Shown in pieces: positions 1-11,160 of a stretch of 64,000 bases of DNA. Numbering within the stretch: the stretch's first letter is position 1; every line of letters begins with the position of its first letter. Source of the stretch: Dugong dugon (Eukaryota > Chordata > Mammalia > Sirenia > Dugongidae); assembly GCA_030035585.1 (NCBI GenBank), contig CM057474.1:2598501-2662500 (forward strand), read 5' to 3'. The translations under genes were made by a program, and so were the position numbers. Under the pieces are notes generated by a model. That model was not told the origin of the DNA, did not search any database, and saw only the letters and a list, made by a program, of their open reading frames with translations.

Positions 1-1
1 T

Positions 2-577
2 GAAGAGACCCTGAGAGTTATGTGGGACACAATTAAAAGCAAAAACTTACGAGTGATTGGCATACCAGAACAGGGGGAGAAAACAGAAAACACAGAGAGG
101 ATCATTGAGGAACTGCTGACAGAAAACTTTCCCAATATCATGAAAGATGAAAAGCTGGTCATCCAAGATGCTCAACGAACCCCATATAGAAGAGACCCCA
201 AAAGAAAATCACCAAGACATATCATATTCACACTCGCTAAAACTAAAGACAAACAAAGAATCCTGAGAGCAGCTCATGAAAAACAAGAAGTCACATACAG
301 AGGAGAAACAATAAGACTAAGCTCAGATTATTCAGCAGAAACCATGCAGGCAAGAAGGCAATGGGATGACATATATAAAATCTTGAAAGAAAAAAATTGT
401 CAGCCAAGAATAATATATCCTGCAAAACTTTCATTCAGATTTGATGGTGAAATTAGGTCATTTCCAGATAAACAGAAACTAAAGGAATATGCAAAAGTCA
501 AACCAAACTTACAAGAATTATTAAAGGGAGTTCTTCGATCTGAGGACAAACAGCTTAAGCCCTCAGGCAGGACCTAG
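2..577 (+). CDS. L1-A ORF1 protein, C-terminal part (5'-truncated by window edge)
   Basis: L1 ORF1p is the trimeric RNA-binding chaperone that coats L1 RNA to form the retrotransposition particle. The frame is open from base 2 to the TAG at 575-577 (about 191 codons). It covers the end of the RRM region and the basic C-terminal domain, with family-typical motifs RRDPKRKSPRH, LAKTKDKQRILRAA and ARRQWDDIYKILKEK. The coiled coil lies outside the window. No internal stop or frameshift is seen. The related copy at 12254-13250 gains a stop about 36 codons before this C-terminus, so here the full tail (to a final SGRT) is kept. Function is by family; expression cannot be judged. Confidence 0.88.
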   Translation, partial: EETLRVMWDTIKSKNLRVIGIPEQGEKTENTERIIEELLTENFPNIMKDEKLVIQDAQRTPYRRDPKRKSPRHIIFTLAKTKDKQRILRAAHEKQEVTYRGETIRLSSDYSAETMQARRQWDDIYKILKEKNCQPRIIYPAKLSFRFDGEIRSFPDKQKLKEYAKVKPNLQELLKGVLRSEDKQLKPSGRT

Positions 578-820
578 GACCTAGGACGCAGGTTAACATG
601 AACCAGATACCATTCTAGGAACTGAACTACAGACGACTTTCCAAAAACAAAAGATATACAACAGGGAATCAGAGAAATCAATCAAAGGATGACAACAACA
701 TCAAAACAATGAAAGAGGGAACAAACGGCATAGGTATAGAACCTTCTAAAGGAGAAGAAGGCAAGGCGATACCAAGTAACGGTAGACTGCTTCAAAATTA
801 TAAAGATAAGGGTAAAATTC

Positions 821-1012
821 ATGGTAACCACAAAAAAAGTTAACAAACCAACTCATAAAAATAAAGACGAAAAACATAAAGTCTCAACAAAACCAAAACC
901 TACAAAAACAAAAGAAATGAACACAAAATCCACAAACAAAAGAAACTCAGCACAAGAGAGTAAGAAGAACAAAGAAAACTTCAGCATCACAAAAAAAAGC
1001 ACTACAAAATGA
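821..1012 (+). CDS. Lysine-rich small open frame in the L1-A inter-ORF spacer, overlapping ORF2 start
   Basis: A 63-codon ATG frame between ORF1 and ORF2. The product would be very basic and rich in Lys, Thr, Asn and Ser (motifs [12 protein letters not shown] and ESKKNKENF), with no recognised domain. Its TGA stop overlaps the ORF2 ATG in the tetranucleotide ATGA at 1009-1012. The corresponding stretch of L1-B (about 13,471-13,660) is recognisable (KVNKHTHKNKEEK) but broken by indels. The L1 sense strand is A-rich and T-poor, which lowers stop density, so an open frame of this size may be chance. Possible roles (re-initiation into ORF2, or a true peptide) are inference only. Confidence 0.25.
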   Translation: MVTTKKVNKPTHKNKDEKHKVSTKPKPTKTKEMNTKSTNKRNSAQESKKNKENFSITKKSTTK

Positions 1013-4000
1013 CAGCAACAAATTCACATCTATCAATAATTACACTGAACATAAATGGACTCAATGCACCCATAAAGCGACGGAGAGTGGCAGAATGGAT
1101 AAGAAAACAGGATCCATCTATTTGCTGTCTACAAGAGACACATCTTAGAAACAAAGATGTGAATTTATTAAAAATCAAAGGTTGGAAAAAAATATATCAA
1201 GCTAACAACTATCAAAAAAGAGCAGGAGTGGCAATTCTAATCTCAGATAAAATAGACTTTAAAACAAAATCTACCATAAAAGACAAAGAAGGACACTATA
1301 TAATGATTAAGGGGATGATCCATCATGAAGACATAACCATAATAAATATCTATGCACCCAATGACAGGGCTCCAAAATACATAAAAAAAACTCTAACAGC
1401 ACTGAAAAGAGAAATTGACAGTTCCACAATAATAGTAGGAGACTTCAACACACCAGTCTCAGTAAAGGACAGAACAACTAAAAAGAAACTCAGCAAAGAT
1501 ACAGAAGACCTAAAGGACACAATCAGCCAACTGGACCTCATAGACATATATAGAACAATCCATCCAACCGCTGCAAAGTACACATTCTTTTCCAATGCAC
1601 ATGGAACGTTCTCCAGAATAGACCACATCTTAGGCCACAGAGCAATCCTCAACAAGATCCAAAATGCTGAGATAATTCACAGTATCTTCTCTGACCACAG
1701 TGCCATCAAGGTAGAAATTAATACTAGAAAGAGCAAGGAAAAAAAATCAAACACATGGAAACTGAATAATAATCTGCTTACACATCAATGGGTAATAGAA
1801 GAAATCAGAGATGGAATCAAAAAATTCCTAGAATCAAATGAAAATGAAAACACATCATACCAAAACCTTTGGGACACAGCAAAGGCAGTCCTCAGAGGAC
1901 AATTTATAGCAATAGATGCACATATCAAAAAAGAAGAAAGGGACAAAATCAAAACATTAACTACAGAACTCAAACAAATAGAAAGAGAACAACAAAAAAA
2001 GCCTACAACCACCGGAAGAAAGGAAATAGTAAAGATCAGAGCAGAAATCAATGAAATAGAGAACAGAAAAACCATAGAAAGAATCAACAAAACCAAAAGT
2101 TGGTTCTTTGAAAGAATCAACAAAATCGACAAACCACTGGCCAGACTGACAAAAGAAAAACAGCAGAGGGCACAAATAACCCAAATAAGAAATAAAATGG
2201 GGGACATTACAACAGACCCAACTGAAATAAAAAGGATTATAACAGAATATTATGAAAAACTATATTCCAACAAATTTGAAAACCTAGAGGAAATGGATAA
2301 ATTTCTAGAAACATACGGCCTACCCAAACTACAACAAAGTGATATTGAAAATCTGAACAGACCCATAACAAGAGAAGAGATTGAAAAGGTAATAAAAAAA
2401 CTCCCAACCAAAAAAAGCCCTGGCCCAGATGGCTTCACTGGAGAATTCTACAAAACATTTACAGAAGAGCTCGTACCAGTTCTACTCAAGTTATTTCAGA
2501 GCATAGAAGAGGAAGCAACACTTCCAAATTCATTCTATGAAGCCAGCATAACGCTGATACCAAAACCAGGCAAAGACATCACAAAAAAAGAAAATTACAG
2601 ACCAATATCTCTCATGAATATAGATGCAAAAATTCTGAACAAAATTCTAGCCAATAGAATTCAGTATCATATCAAAAAAATAATACACCACGACCAAGTA
2701 GGATTCATACCAGGTATGCAAGGATGGTTTAACATTAGAAAATCCATCAACGTAATCCACCACATAAATAAAAGGAAAGAAAAAAATCACATGATTATCT
2801 CAATTGATGCAGAAAAGGCATTTGACAAAGTCCAACACCCATTCCTGATAAAAGCTCTCAATAAAATAGGTATAGAAGGGAAATTTCTCAACATAATAAA
2901 GGGCATCTATGCAAAACCAACAGCCAACATCATTCTTAATGGAGAAAGGCTGAAAACATTCCCCCTGAAAACAGGAACAAGACAAGGATGCCCTTTATCA
3001 CCACTCCTATTTAACATTGTGCTGGAAGTTCTAGCTAGAGCAGTAAGGCCAAGAAAAAGAAATAAAGGGCATCCAAATTGGTAATGAAGAAGTTAAACTC
3101 TCCCTGTTTGCAGATGATATGATACTATAGATAGAAAACCCTAAAGACTCCACGAGAAATTTACTGGAAGTAATAGAAAGATTCAGCAGAGTAGCAGGAT
3201 ACAAGATAAACATTCAAAAATCAGTTGGATTCCTATACACCGGTAAAGAGAACGAAGAAAAGGAGATCAGGAAATCAATACCATTTTCAATAGCCCCTGA
3301 AAAGATAAAATACTTAGGAATAAATCTGACCAGGAATATAAAAGACCTATACAAAGAAAACTACAAAACACTGCTGCATGAAACCCAAAGGGATCTACAT
3401 AAATGGAAAAACATACCATGCTCATGGATAGGCAGACTCAACATTGTGAAAATGGCAATTCTACCTAAAGCAATCTACAAATACAATGCAATTCCGATAC
3501 AAATACCAACAACATTCTTCAAAGAGATGGAAAAACTAATTATTAACTTTATATGGAAAGGGAAGAAACCTCGAATAAGTAAAGCACTACTGAAGAAGAA
3601 GAATAAAGTTGGAGGACTCACACTACCTGACTTGAGAACCTACTATACAGCTACAGTACTCAAAACAGCCTGGTACTGGTACAACAACAGAGACATTGAC
3701 CAATGGAACAGAATTGAGAACTCAGATGTAAATCCATCCACCTACGGTCACCTGATTTTTGACAAGGGCCCAAAATACATCAAATGGGGAAAAGACAGTC
3801 TTTTTAACAAATGGTGCTGGCAAAACTGGATATCCATTTGTAGAAAAATGAAACAGGACCCATACCTCACACCATATACAAAAACTACTTCAAAATGGAT
3901 CAAAGACCTGAATATAAAGCCTCAAACTATAAAATTCATAGAAGAAAAAATAGGACCAACACTTCAGACCTTAATACATGGCATTAACAGGATACAAACC

Positions 4001-4831
4001 ATAAACATCAACACAAAAAACCCAACAGATAAACTAGATAATTGGGATCTTCTAAAAATCAAACATCTATGCTCTTCAAAAGATTTCACCAAAAGAGTTA
4101 AAAGAGAACCGACAGACTGGGAAAAAATTTTTGGACAGTACAAGTCAGACAAAGGTCTAATCTCCATAATCTACAAGAAAATCCAACACCTCTACAACAA
4201 AAAGACAACCAATCCTATCAAAAAATGGGCAAAGGAAATGAACAGACACTTCACCGAGGAAGACATTCAAATGGCCAACAGACACATGAGGAAATGCTCG
4301 CGATCACTAGCCATTAGAGAAATGCAAATTAAAACCACAATGAGATACCATCTCACCCCGGCATTACTGGCACGAATCAAAAACACTGGAAATAACAAAT
4401 GTTGGAGGGGCTGCGGGGAGACGGGAACTCTTATACACTGCTGGTGGGAATGCAAAATGATACAGCCATTTTGGAAAATGATATGGCGTTTCCTCAGAAA
4501 GCTAGAAATAGACGTACCATTCGATCCAGCAATCCCACTCCTAGGAATATATCCTAGAGAAATAAGAGTCATCACTCGAATAGACATATGCACACCTATG
4601 TTCATGGCAGCATTATTCACAATAGCAAAACGATGGAAACAACCTCGATGTCCATCAACAGACGAATGGATACACAAACTATGGTACATACACACAATGG
4701 AGTACTATGCAACGAGAAAGAACAATGAATCGGTGAACCATCTCATAACGTGGATGAAACTGGAGGACATCATGCTGAGTGAAATAAGTCAATCACAAAA
4801 GGACAAATATCGTATGAGACCTCTATTGTAA
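1009..4831 (+). pseudogene. L1-A ORF2 (endonuclease-reverse transcriptase), one frameshift and one stop
   Basis: L1 ORF2p nicks target DNA with an APE-type endonuclease and primes reverse transcription from the nick. The endonuclease looks intact: N14 in LNINGLN, E43 in LQETH, D145/N147 in VGDFNTP, and SDH near residue 229. The reverse transcriptase has FADD at 3107-3118. The C-terminus has the cysteine-rich CWRGCGETG...HCWWEC stretch and the usual end. The first frame runs 1009-3084. An extra C near 3049-3050, relative to L1-B, shifts the frame; the downstream frame then reads to 4831, broken only by TAG at 3128-3130. So about 1,270 codons carry just two visible lesions. Both fall beside the RT active site, so the enzyme is probably dead. 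Confidence 0.9.
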
Positions 4832-5875
4832 AAACCCATGAAAAAATTCACATGCAAAATGTAACAATCCTTGTTGGTTACCAGGGATGGGGGCGGGGGG
4901 GATACTAAATAGGTAATAGGTAAGTGGTAACTTGGGTGAGAGATGAGATAGTACATAGTACAGGGGAAACTAACACAACCTGCACAAGGAAAGGTCATGG
5001 AGGCCCTATAGACACATCCAAACCCCCCGAGGGACTGAGTTGTTGGACGGAGGGCTCTGGGGACCATGATCTCGGGGAACATCTAGCTCAATTGGCATGA
5101 CACTACTTATAAAGATAATGCTCTACATTCTACCTTGGTGAGTAGTGTCTGGGGTCTTAAAAGCCTATGAGCAGCCATCTAAGATACTCCACTGATCTCA
5201 TCCCTTCGGAAACAAGGGAGAATGAAGAGAACAGGATACAAGGAAAAGATTAGTCCGAAGGACTAATGGTCCACAGCTACCAAGGCCTCCACGGGACTGA
5301 GCCCAGTACAGCTGGATGGTGCCCGGCTACCACCAATGACTCCTCTGACCAGGATCACAACAGAGGGTTCTGGGCAGAGCTGGAGTAGGATGTAGAGCAT
5401 AATTTTAACTCCCAAGAAAAAAAAAAAAAGAAGACCAGATATACTGGCCTAAAGAATACTAGAGAAACCTCGAGAGTGTGGCCCCCAGACACCCTTTCAG
5501 CTCAGAGGGGAAGTTACCTTCAAGGTTCGATGTTAAGCCTGGGAATGGACACCCCAGTAAAACTAAATGGGACTAACGATGTACAGGAGTCCGGTGACAA
5601 GGGCCAGAAGGCAGAGGGAGAGTAGGAAACTGATGATAAGGAACACAAATTGAATAAGGACACTGTCGATGTATTGTGAGATTGTTGACCACTGCTATAG
5701 GGCAACATTTGTAGTAACTATTAAATGGGAGGCTGTTTTGTCCTGTAAGCCTTCATCTTGGGCGAGAATGGCAGCACAATTGGAAGAGCATAGTCAATAT
5801 CACTTAAATGTGTAAGTAAAAAGTTTTGAAATGGTGTTTAAATAAAATAAAAATAAATAAATAAATAAATAAACA

Positions 5876-6334
5876 AAGGAGACTAAAGAGGTACAATAGT
5901 CCACTGACAAGGTCCAGAAGACAGAAGGGGACAAGGAAGCCCCCTGGTGATAGGGAACACAAGGTGGAGTAAGGATATTCTTGATGTGCTGTGAGATTGT
6001 TAACCATTGTCATAGGGCAACATGTGTAGTAACTGTTAAATGAAAAACTATTTTGTTCTGTAAGCCTTCATCTTAAGTGAGAATAACAGCACAGTTGGAA
6101 GAGCGTAGTCAATGTCACTGAACTGTGAATGTAGAAAATTTTGAAACGGTGTATCTTTGGCCAGCTGTAATTTTCATCAAAAAAAAAGGTTGAGAATTTA
6201 GAGGCTTAATACGTTGTGGGGTTGTTAACCAATGTCAAAAAAAACAACATGTGTACTACTATTTCATGAGAAACTATTTGCTCTGTAAGCTTTCACCTGA
6301 AGTACAATAAAATATATATATAAAAAAAAAAAAG
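5876..6334 (+). mobile_element. Second L1 3' UTR end, directly abutting L1-A
   Basis: From about 5880 the sequence repeats the 3' UTR segment already present at about 5560-5835: the same block with ACTAA, a GTCCA-type segment, the stretch ending GTAAGCCTTCATCTTAA, and AGAGCGTAGTCAATG. It then runs further, to a GAAGTACAATAAAA end plus an A-rich tail near 6334. The first copy ends early in an AAAT-type tail. This reads either as a 5'-truncated older L1 end next to L1-A or as a duplicated 3' UTR with an alternative poly(A) site. Confidence 0.75.
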
Positions 6335-6344
6335 AATTAAAGTT

Positions 6345-7206
6345 ACTTTCATAGTGCTTTTATTTAAACAAACTTTTCTGTGAAGTATACTATACATGCA
6401 AAAAAGTGCATAATCATGAGCTTGATACATTTTCACAAAGTAAACCCATGCATGTAACCATAAACTATATCAAGAAATAGAATATTATCAGTATCCCAGA
6501 ATTCTACCTCATATCCCTTCCTAACAAGATCCTCTTCCCTCAAGGGCCCTCTTTAATATAGGTTAATTTTACCTTTTCGACTTTACATGAAAGGAATCAC
6601 CTTGTAATGCACACTTTTGTAGGTAGCTTCTTTCATTTAATATTATATTTGTAAGATTTCTTCATGCTATTGTGAATTTTTATTGTTACATAGTATCCTT
6701 TTGAGACATATATATATATATATATATATATATGTCAAAATCTTCTCTTGATTGACATTTGGATAATTTGGAGATATTGTGAACAATGGTGCTACGTACA
6801 TTATTTACATGTATTTTGGTGTATATCACATTCATTTATCTTGGGAAAATACCTAGGAGTAGAATTTCTGTGTGATAAGGCATGGTGATGTTTAACTTTA
6901 ATAAATACTGTCAGATAGTTTTCCAAATTGGTTGTGTCAATTCACACTCCCTCCAGCAATGAACGGCAAGTTTCACTTACTTCATACTCTTGCCAAAACT
7001 CCGTAATGTCAGTCTTTTAAATTGTAGCCATTCTGCCTGATGAGTAATAATGTTTCATATGTTTATTGGCAACATGCTATCCTCCCTTGTGAAGTGCCTG
7101 TTAGTGTCTTATTATCTGTAGAGATTCTTTATATATTCCTAATACAAGTCCTTTGTCAGTAATATATAGTACTAACGTGTTACCCTATTTTATAACTTAA
7201 AACCAA
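6345..7206 (-). mobile_element. Older L1 remnant, antisense (3' UTR and ORF2 end)
   Basis: Matches the reverse complement of old mammalian L1 (L1M-type), with the familiar antisense ORF2 text (TTTCCAAATTGGTTGT, ACAAGTCCTTTGTCAG). It includes a (TA)n run at about 6709-6733. It is interrupted by the SINE at 7207-7400 and resumes afterwards. Confidence 0.75.
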
Positions 7207-7400
7207 AAAACCAAACCCAATGCTGTGAGTTGATTCTGACTCCTAGTGACGCTATAGGACAGAGCAGAACTGTCCCAAATGGTTTCCAAGGTTATAAACT
7301 TTAGGAAGCAGACTGCTACATCTTTCTCCTACATAGGGACTGGTGGGTTCCAACTACCGACCTTTCGGTTAGCAGCCAAGCACTTAACCACTGCACAAAC
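7207..7400 (-). mobile_element. AfroSINE, long form, inserted in antisense L1
   Basis: tRNA-derived SINE read on the minus strand: tail similarity (TGATTCTGACTCCTAGTGA) at the left, tRNA-like head with GGTTAGCAGCCAAGC and ACCACTGCAC at the right. It has the extra internal segment (AAGCAGACTGCTACATC) of the long form. Confidence 0.9.
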
Positions 7401-7965
7401 AGAAATTCTATTCTAACATAGTCCAATTTATTATTCTTTTCCTCTGCGGTCGATGCTTTTTGTATCCTAGTTAAGAATTTTTTGCCTACTCCTGGTATCA
7501 TGAATATAATCATCACTTATCTTCCAGCCTTTATTATTGTACATTTTACATTTAGATATACAAGTCAACTTAATTGATTTTTGAGTAAGATAAAAGTCAA
7601 GATTCGTTTCTTTTCCAGATTGAGAGCCAATTGACTCAGCATCTCGTATTGAAAAAAAAATTCCCTCATATTCTACTGGGTCACCTTCACGAGTCTGTTT
7701 GTGGATTCTCTATTTTATTCCATTATTCATTCTATTCTTGGACTGTCTTTATTACTGAAGCTTTACAAAGTTTTGATATCTTGGTCTTATTATTCAAGAT
7801 TTTCTTGGTCACACTTCAACCAAAATAAAATTAAAAATCAATTTATAATTTTCCACACACACACACACACAAAAAATAGGTACAATTTCTATTTGGATGG
7901 CATTGAATCTATAGATCCATTTGGGATTAATGGACAACTTTACAATATTGAGTCTCTATAAAATT
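7401..7965 (-). mobile_element. Continuation of antisense L1 remnant
   Basis: ORF2-type antisense text continues (GACTGTCTTTATTACTGAAG, TTTGGGATTAATGGACAAC) after the SINE insertion, with a short (CA)n at 7855-7870. It ends near 7965. Confidence 0.7.
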
Positions 7966-8113
7966 AAGTAGAACTTTTATACCTCTGGATTAAAGGTAAT
8001 GAAATAAATTAGCAGAGCAGAGAGATACACTACAAAGGATCTTATGCGAACATCGAAACCAAAAAGTTATTATCAGAGGAACATGAATTTACATCCTATA
8101 TATCTCTCATGAA

Positions 8114-8313
8114 GGAGCCCTGGTGGCACAGTGGTTAAAGCCGCTCAGCTGCTAACAAAAAAGTCAGTAGTTGGAACCCACCAGCCACTCAGCCGAAGAA
8201 ACATGTGGCAGTCTGCTTCCATAAGGATTATAACCTTGGAAACCCTATGGGGCAATTCTACTTCATCCTTAGGGGTCACTATGAGTCAGAAGCAACTCGA
8301 TGGCAGTGGGTTT
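8114..8313 (+). mobile_element. AfroSINE, long form
   Basis: Near-consensus head GGAGCCCTGGTGGCACAGTG, with the A-box-like TGGCACAGTGG exact, then the long-form segment (GTGGCAGTCTGCTTCC) and the tail CACTATGAGTCAGAAGC. Confidence 0.93.
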
Positions 8314-8589
8314 GATTTTGTTTCTTTAATATCTCTCATATATCATCCTATATAATCTACGGTTAGATACTTTGGCTAATTTAGCAATCACTTGGTGGTG
8401 TTTCATTATCATAAAATGATAAATTAACTAGAAGTAATTTGAAGAGAAAAAACTAGTAAACGACAACAAAACTACTCACAAAAAATAAAGTAAATTAAAT
8501 ATATATCAGTTGATTTTAAATGATGTCTATTTGAAGGGCAAAGAACACAAAACACTTAAATGTTGAAATGTGTAAGTTTTTTTTACAAG

Positions 8590-8820
8590 TGAAATTTTAA
8601 TAATATCTGTAATTTAACACAACATATCCAAAATATTATCATTTCAACATGTAATCAATACAACAAGTTTATTAATGAGATATTTTACATTCTTTTTTCA
8701 TAGTAAATCTTCAAAATCTGGTGTTCATTTACATGTACAGCACATGTCAGTTTGGACTAGCCACATTTCAAATGCTTAATGACCACTTGTGGGCTACCAT
8801 ATTGGACAGAGCAGGTCTGT
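8590..8820 (+). mobile_element. Short DNA-transposon remnant of the tagccacatgtggc type
   Basis: Contains CATATCCAAAATATTATC, ACTAGCCACATTTCAAATGC and TACCATATTGGACAG, a diagnostic run of an old non-autonomous DNA transposon. I recognise the text but cannot assign the family name. A second copy lies at 41995-42690. Confidence 0.5.
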
Positions 8821-9175
8821 GCTCTTTCTACTGCTCCATTCTGCTGAGTTAGCATCAAAACCAGAGCCATCTCACCTGGGTTCTGCTTCTCTTTGACTTC
8901 CTACTGTTCCCAGGGCCCATCCTTTGTCTTCTTTTGGGCTGTTTAGGAATTGATGCCCCCCTTCCCATCCTTCTCACCTGCCCATCTTCCAGTCCACCTT
9001 CTCTCTCTCCCTTGATCCCTCTCTCCCTCCTTAGCTCTCTCCTCCAGAAGGCCTTGTCCTCAGATGAGAAATCTTTAAATAGGTGAGACAAATGTTCCTC
9101 ATTTAAACTCCATTTTTTTTTGGCCCTGTTGAATGGCATCTCTATCAAAACATCTCATTTGGACATGTGACTGGT
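8821..9175. other. No recognised feature
   Basis: Pyrimidine-biased sequence (many CTCTCTC and CCCTTC runs). A 97-codon minus-strand frame here is Arg/Lys/Gly-rich because of that bias and has no family resemblance. Confidence 0.4.
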
Positions 9176-9177
9176 TT

Positions 9178-9470
9178 GTTTTTTTTTTTTTTTGTAATTT
9201 TGCTGTTGTTGTTGAGAATATACACAGCGAAACATATACCAATTCAACAGCTGCTACATGTACAATTCAGTAACATTGATCTCATTCTTTCAGTTGTGCG
9301 GCCATTTTCACCCTCCTTTTCTGAGCTGTTCCTCCCCCATTAACATAAACTAACTGGCCCCTAAGGTTCCTATCTAATCTTTCCAGTTGTTGTCACTTTG
9401 ATCCCATACAGATAGTTCTTAAAAAAGCATAATGCTTAAGGCAGATATTTTTTACCAGTTAACCTAAATT
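9178..9470 (-). mobile_element. Antisense L1 3' end (Afrotheria-type)
   Basis: Begins with a poly(T) run (reverse poly(A)), then GTTGTTGAGAATATACACAG and CAACAGCTGCTACATGTAC, and ends near TTAACCTAAATTATG. I recall this text as a common antisense L1 3' UTR in afrotherian and xenarthran genomes. Confidence 0.55.
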
Positions 9471-10285
9471 ATGAAATGTATAAGGCATTTTAATAAAAAA
9501 GGATTTGTTTCGGGGTTGTTTACTGACTGAATAAAAAGATAGTTGGAAATTAAATAAATATGCATTCAATGTTTTGTTTGTTTGTTTTTTAATTTGCTGA
9601 TAATATAAGGAACCATTTTTTTCTAGGTTATCTTCCAAAGCAAAATGGCAAAAGCCCAATACCTAATCAGTTAAAATCAAAAAGGTTTAATGCAGCAGGT
9701 TTTTATGGGTATTCTCACCCTCTGTATCTTCTCTCTATCCTTTTCACATGTAAAGCCTTTTGATTGGAACAATTGTGATAAAAGTTTGAAATTAATGATA
9801 TCTGTAATAGCTCCATTTGTAGTGAAGCATATGGCATAATTAAAATACATCTAAACCCTAAACTCTAAGAAGGATATTGCTTCATTAATGAAATGCTTAA
9901 GTATTTCAAAAAGAGAACAAAAGAACCCATAAGAGCACATGTAAGTTTAGAGTAAATATTACTGAGGATATAGTTTCTTTTAATGAAATAGCTTTTTGGT
10001 ATCCTCAGTGTGTTAATGGAAAATGACTTTTGGTCTCAGTAGATAATTAGTTATAATATTTTGCAGACATTCCTTATGTTAAAGAGAGTAACATTTATAA
10101 AACTGATAAAGCCAAAAATGTTCCAAAATTTAAAAGTTATATTTTCTACTTACACACACATATACACATATAAGTTTTTTAAAAATATATCAAAAGAATA
10201 AGTAAAAATGAACATGGTAACAGAATCCATTACTTCTCATCATTTTTCACTGTAAAGATATATTTAAAACTATGTTATAGAACTT
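9471..10285. other. AT-rich sequence, no recognised feature
   Basis: Low-complexity AT-rich DNA with a short (CA)n-like run near 10153. No repeat family or coding potential recognised. Confidence 0.4.
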
Positions 10286-10296
10286 ACAAAAATAAT
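10286..10296. repeat. Candidate left target-site duplication of L1-B
   Basis: ACAAAAATAAT here recurs at 18651-18661. It is only 11 bp and A-rich, so the match could be part of the L1 tail rather than a true duplication. Confidence 0.35.
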
Positions 10297-10613
10297 GATG
10301 GGGGATTAAAAAAAATGGCGCTCTAAGCAGAAGCACCGTCCCTCCACAGCAAAGACCCGAAAAAGTAAGCCGAACAGAGAATACAACAATCCTGAAACCC
10401 TAAAACATCAAATGAAGAGATAAAGAACTCATCCAAGCACCAAATGGAGTGAGAAAACTGACAGAGAACGGAGAGCCAGGAGAGATTCATGCAGAGGTCC
10501 CCTACCAGCTAACGCAGCGCGGATCTGCCAGCTTGGACTCCTATCGGAGACCAGCAAATGGGGTACAAGAAAGCAGCCTCACGGAGCGTCCAGCGGGAGA
10601 CAAAACAACCAGG

Positions 10614-10895
10614 AATTTGTGATATATGCTTTCCCACCCCCCACCCATCTTCACCCTGACTCGGCCTCCTCTTCTTCCCGTGGCCACAATCTCTTGACCA
10701 GGAAACACCGGATGCTTGGATTCCACACACCCGAATGGGCCGGCTCTCTGAGTGCCATTTGTTGGCTGCTGGTGTTGCTTTTTTCCACTTCTTTTGATTT
10801 CTTCCTTACCTCTCACCACCTCCCCCTCCTTTCACTCAAACACCTGGCTCCATGCGCCATCTTTGCTTCCTCCTGAAGGGCTACAGAGCTCCGGT
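10614..10895 (+). repeat. 5' UTR monomer 1 of L1-B
   Basis: Starts AATTTGTGATATATGCTTTC, contains CTGAGTGCCATTTGTTGGCT and GATTTCTTCCTTACCTCTCA, and ends GGGCTACAGAGCTCCGG. Period to the next copy is 282 bp. Confidence 0.85.
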
Positions 10896-11160
10896 AATTT
10901 GTGATATACGCTTTCCCACTCCCTACCCTTCTTCACCCACACTTGGCCCCCTCTGCTTCCTGCAGACACAGTCTCTTGTCCGAGAAACACCAGCCTGCAC
11001 TGGCTGGCTCTCTGAGTGCCATTTGTTGGCTGCTAGTGTTGCTTTTTTTTCTGCTTCTTTTGATTTCTTCCTTACCTCTCACCACCTCACCCTCCTTTTG
11101 CTCAAATACCTGGCTCTGTGTGCCATCTTTGCTTCTTCCTGAGGGGCTGTGGAGCTCCAT
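10896..11160 (+). repeat. 5' UTR monomer 2 of L1-B
   Basis: Head-to-tail copy of monomer 1: AATTTGTGATATACGCTTTC, the same CTGAGTGCCATTTGTTGGCT core, and end GGGGCTGTGGAGCTCC. About 265 bp, with scattered substitutions and small indels. Confidence 0.85.

Larger units (their letters stand above)
1..5875 (+). mobile_element. Young L1 retrotransposon (L1-A), 5' end outside window
   Basis: Autonomous non-LTR retrotransposon of the L1 clade. Visible order: ORF1 C-terminal half (2-577), an A-rich inter-ORF spacer (578-1008), ORF2 (1009-4831), a 3' UTR of about 1 kb, and an A-rich tail of AAAT units (about 5840-5875). The window begins inside ORF1, so the 5' UTR and ORF1 start are missing. It is very similar over its whole length to the element at 10297-18661, but with fewer lesions, so it is probably the younger of the two. 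The long 3' UTR is what I associate with proboscidean L1, and the subfamily name is not assigned. A second L1 3' end follows directly. Confidence 0.93.

Noticed and set aside
1350-2985. Antisense frames of 60-140 codons across L1-A ORF2
   Set aside because: Shadows of the A-rich ORF2 coding strand; the same antisense frames recur in L1-B by homology.
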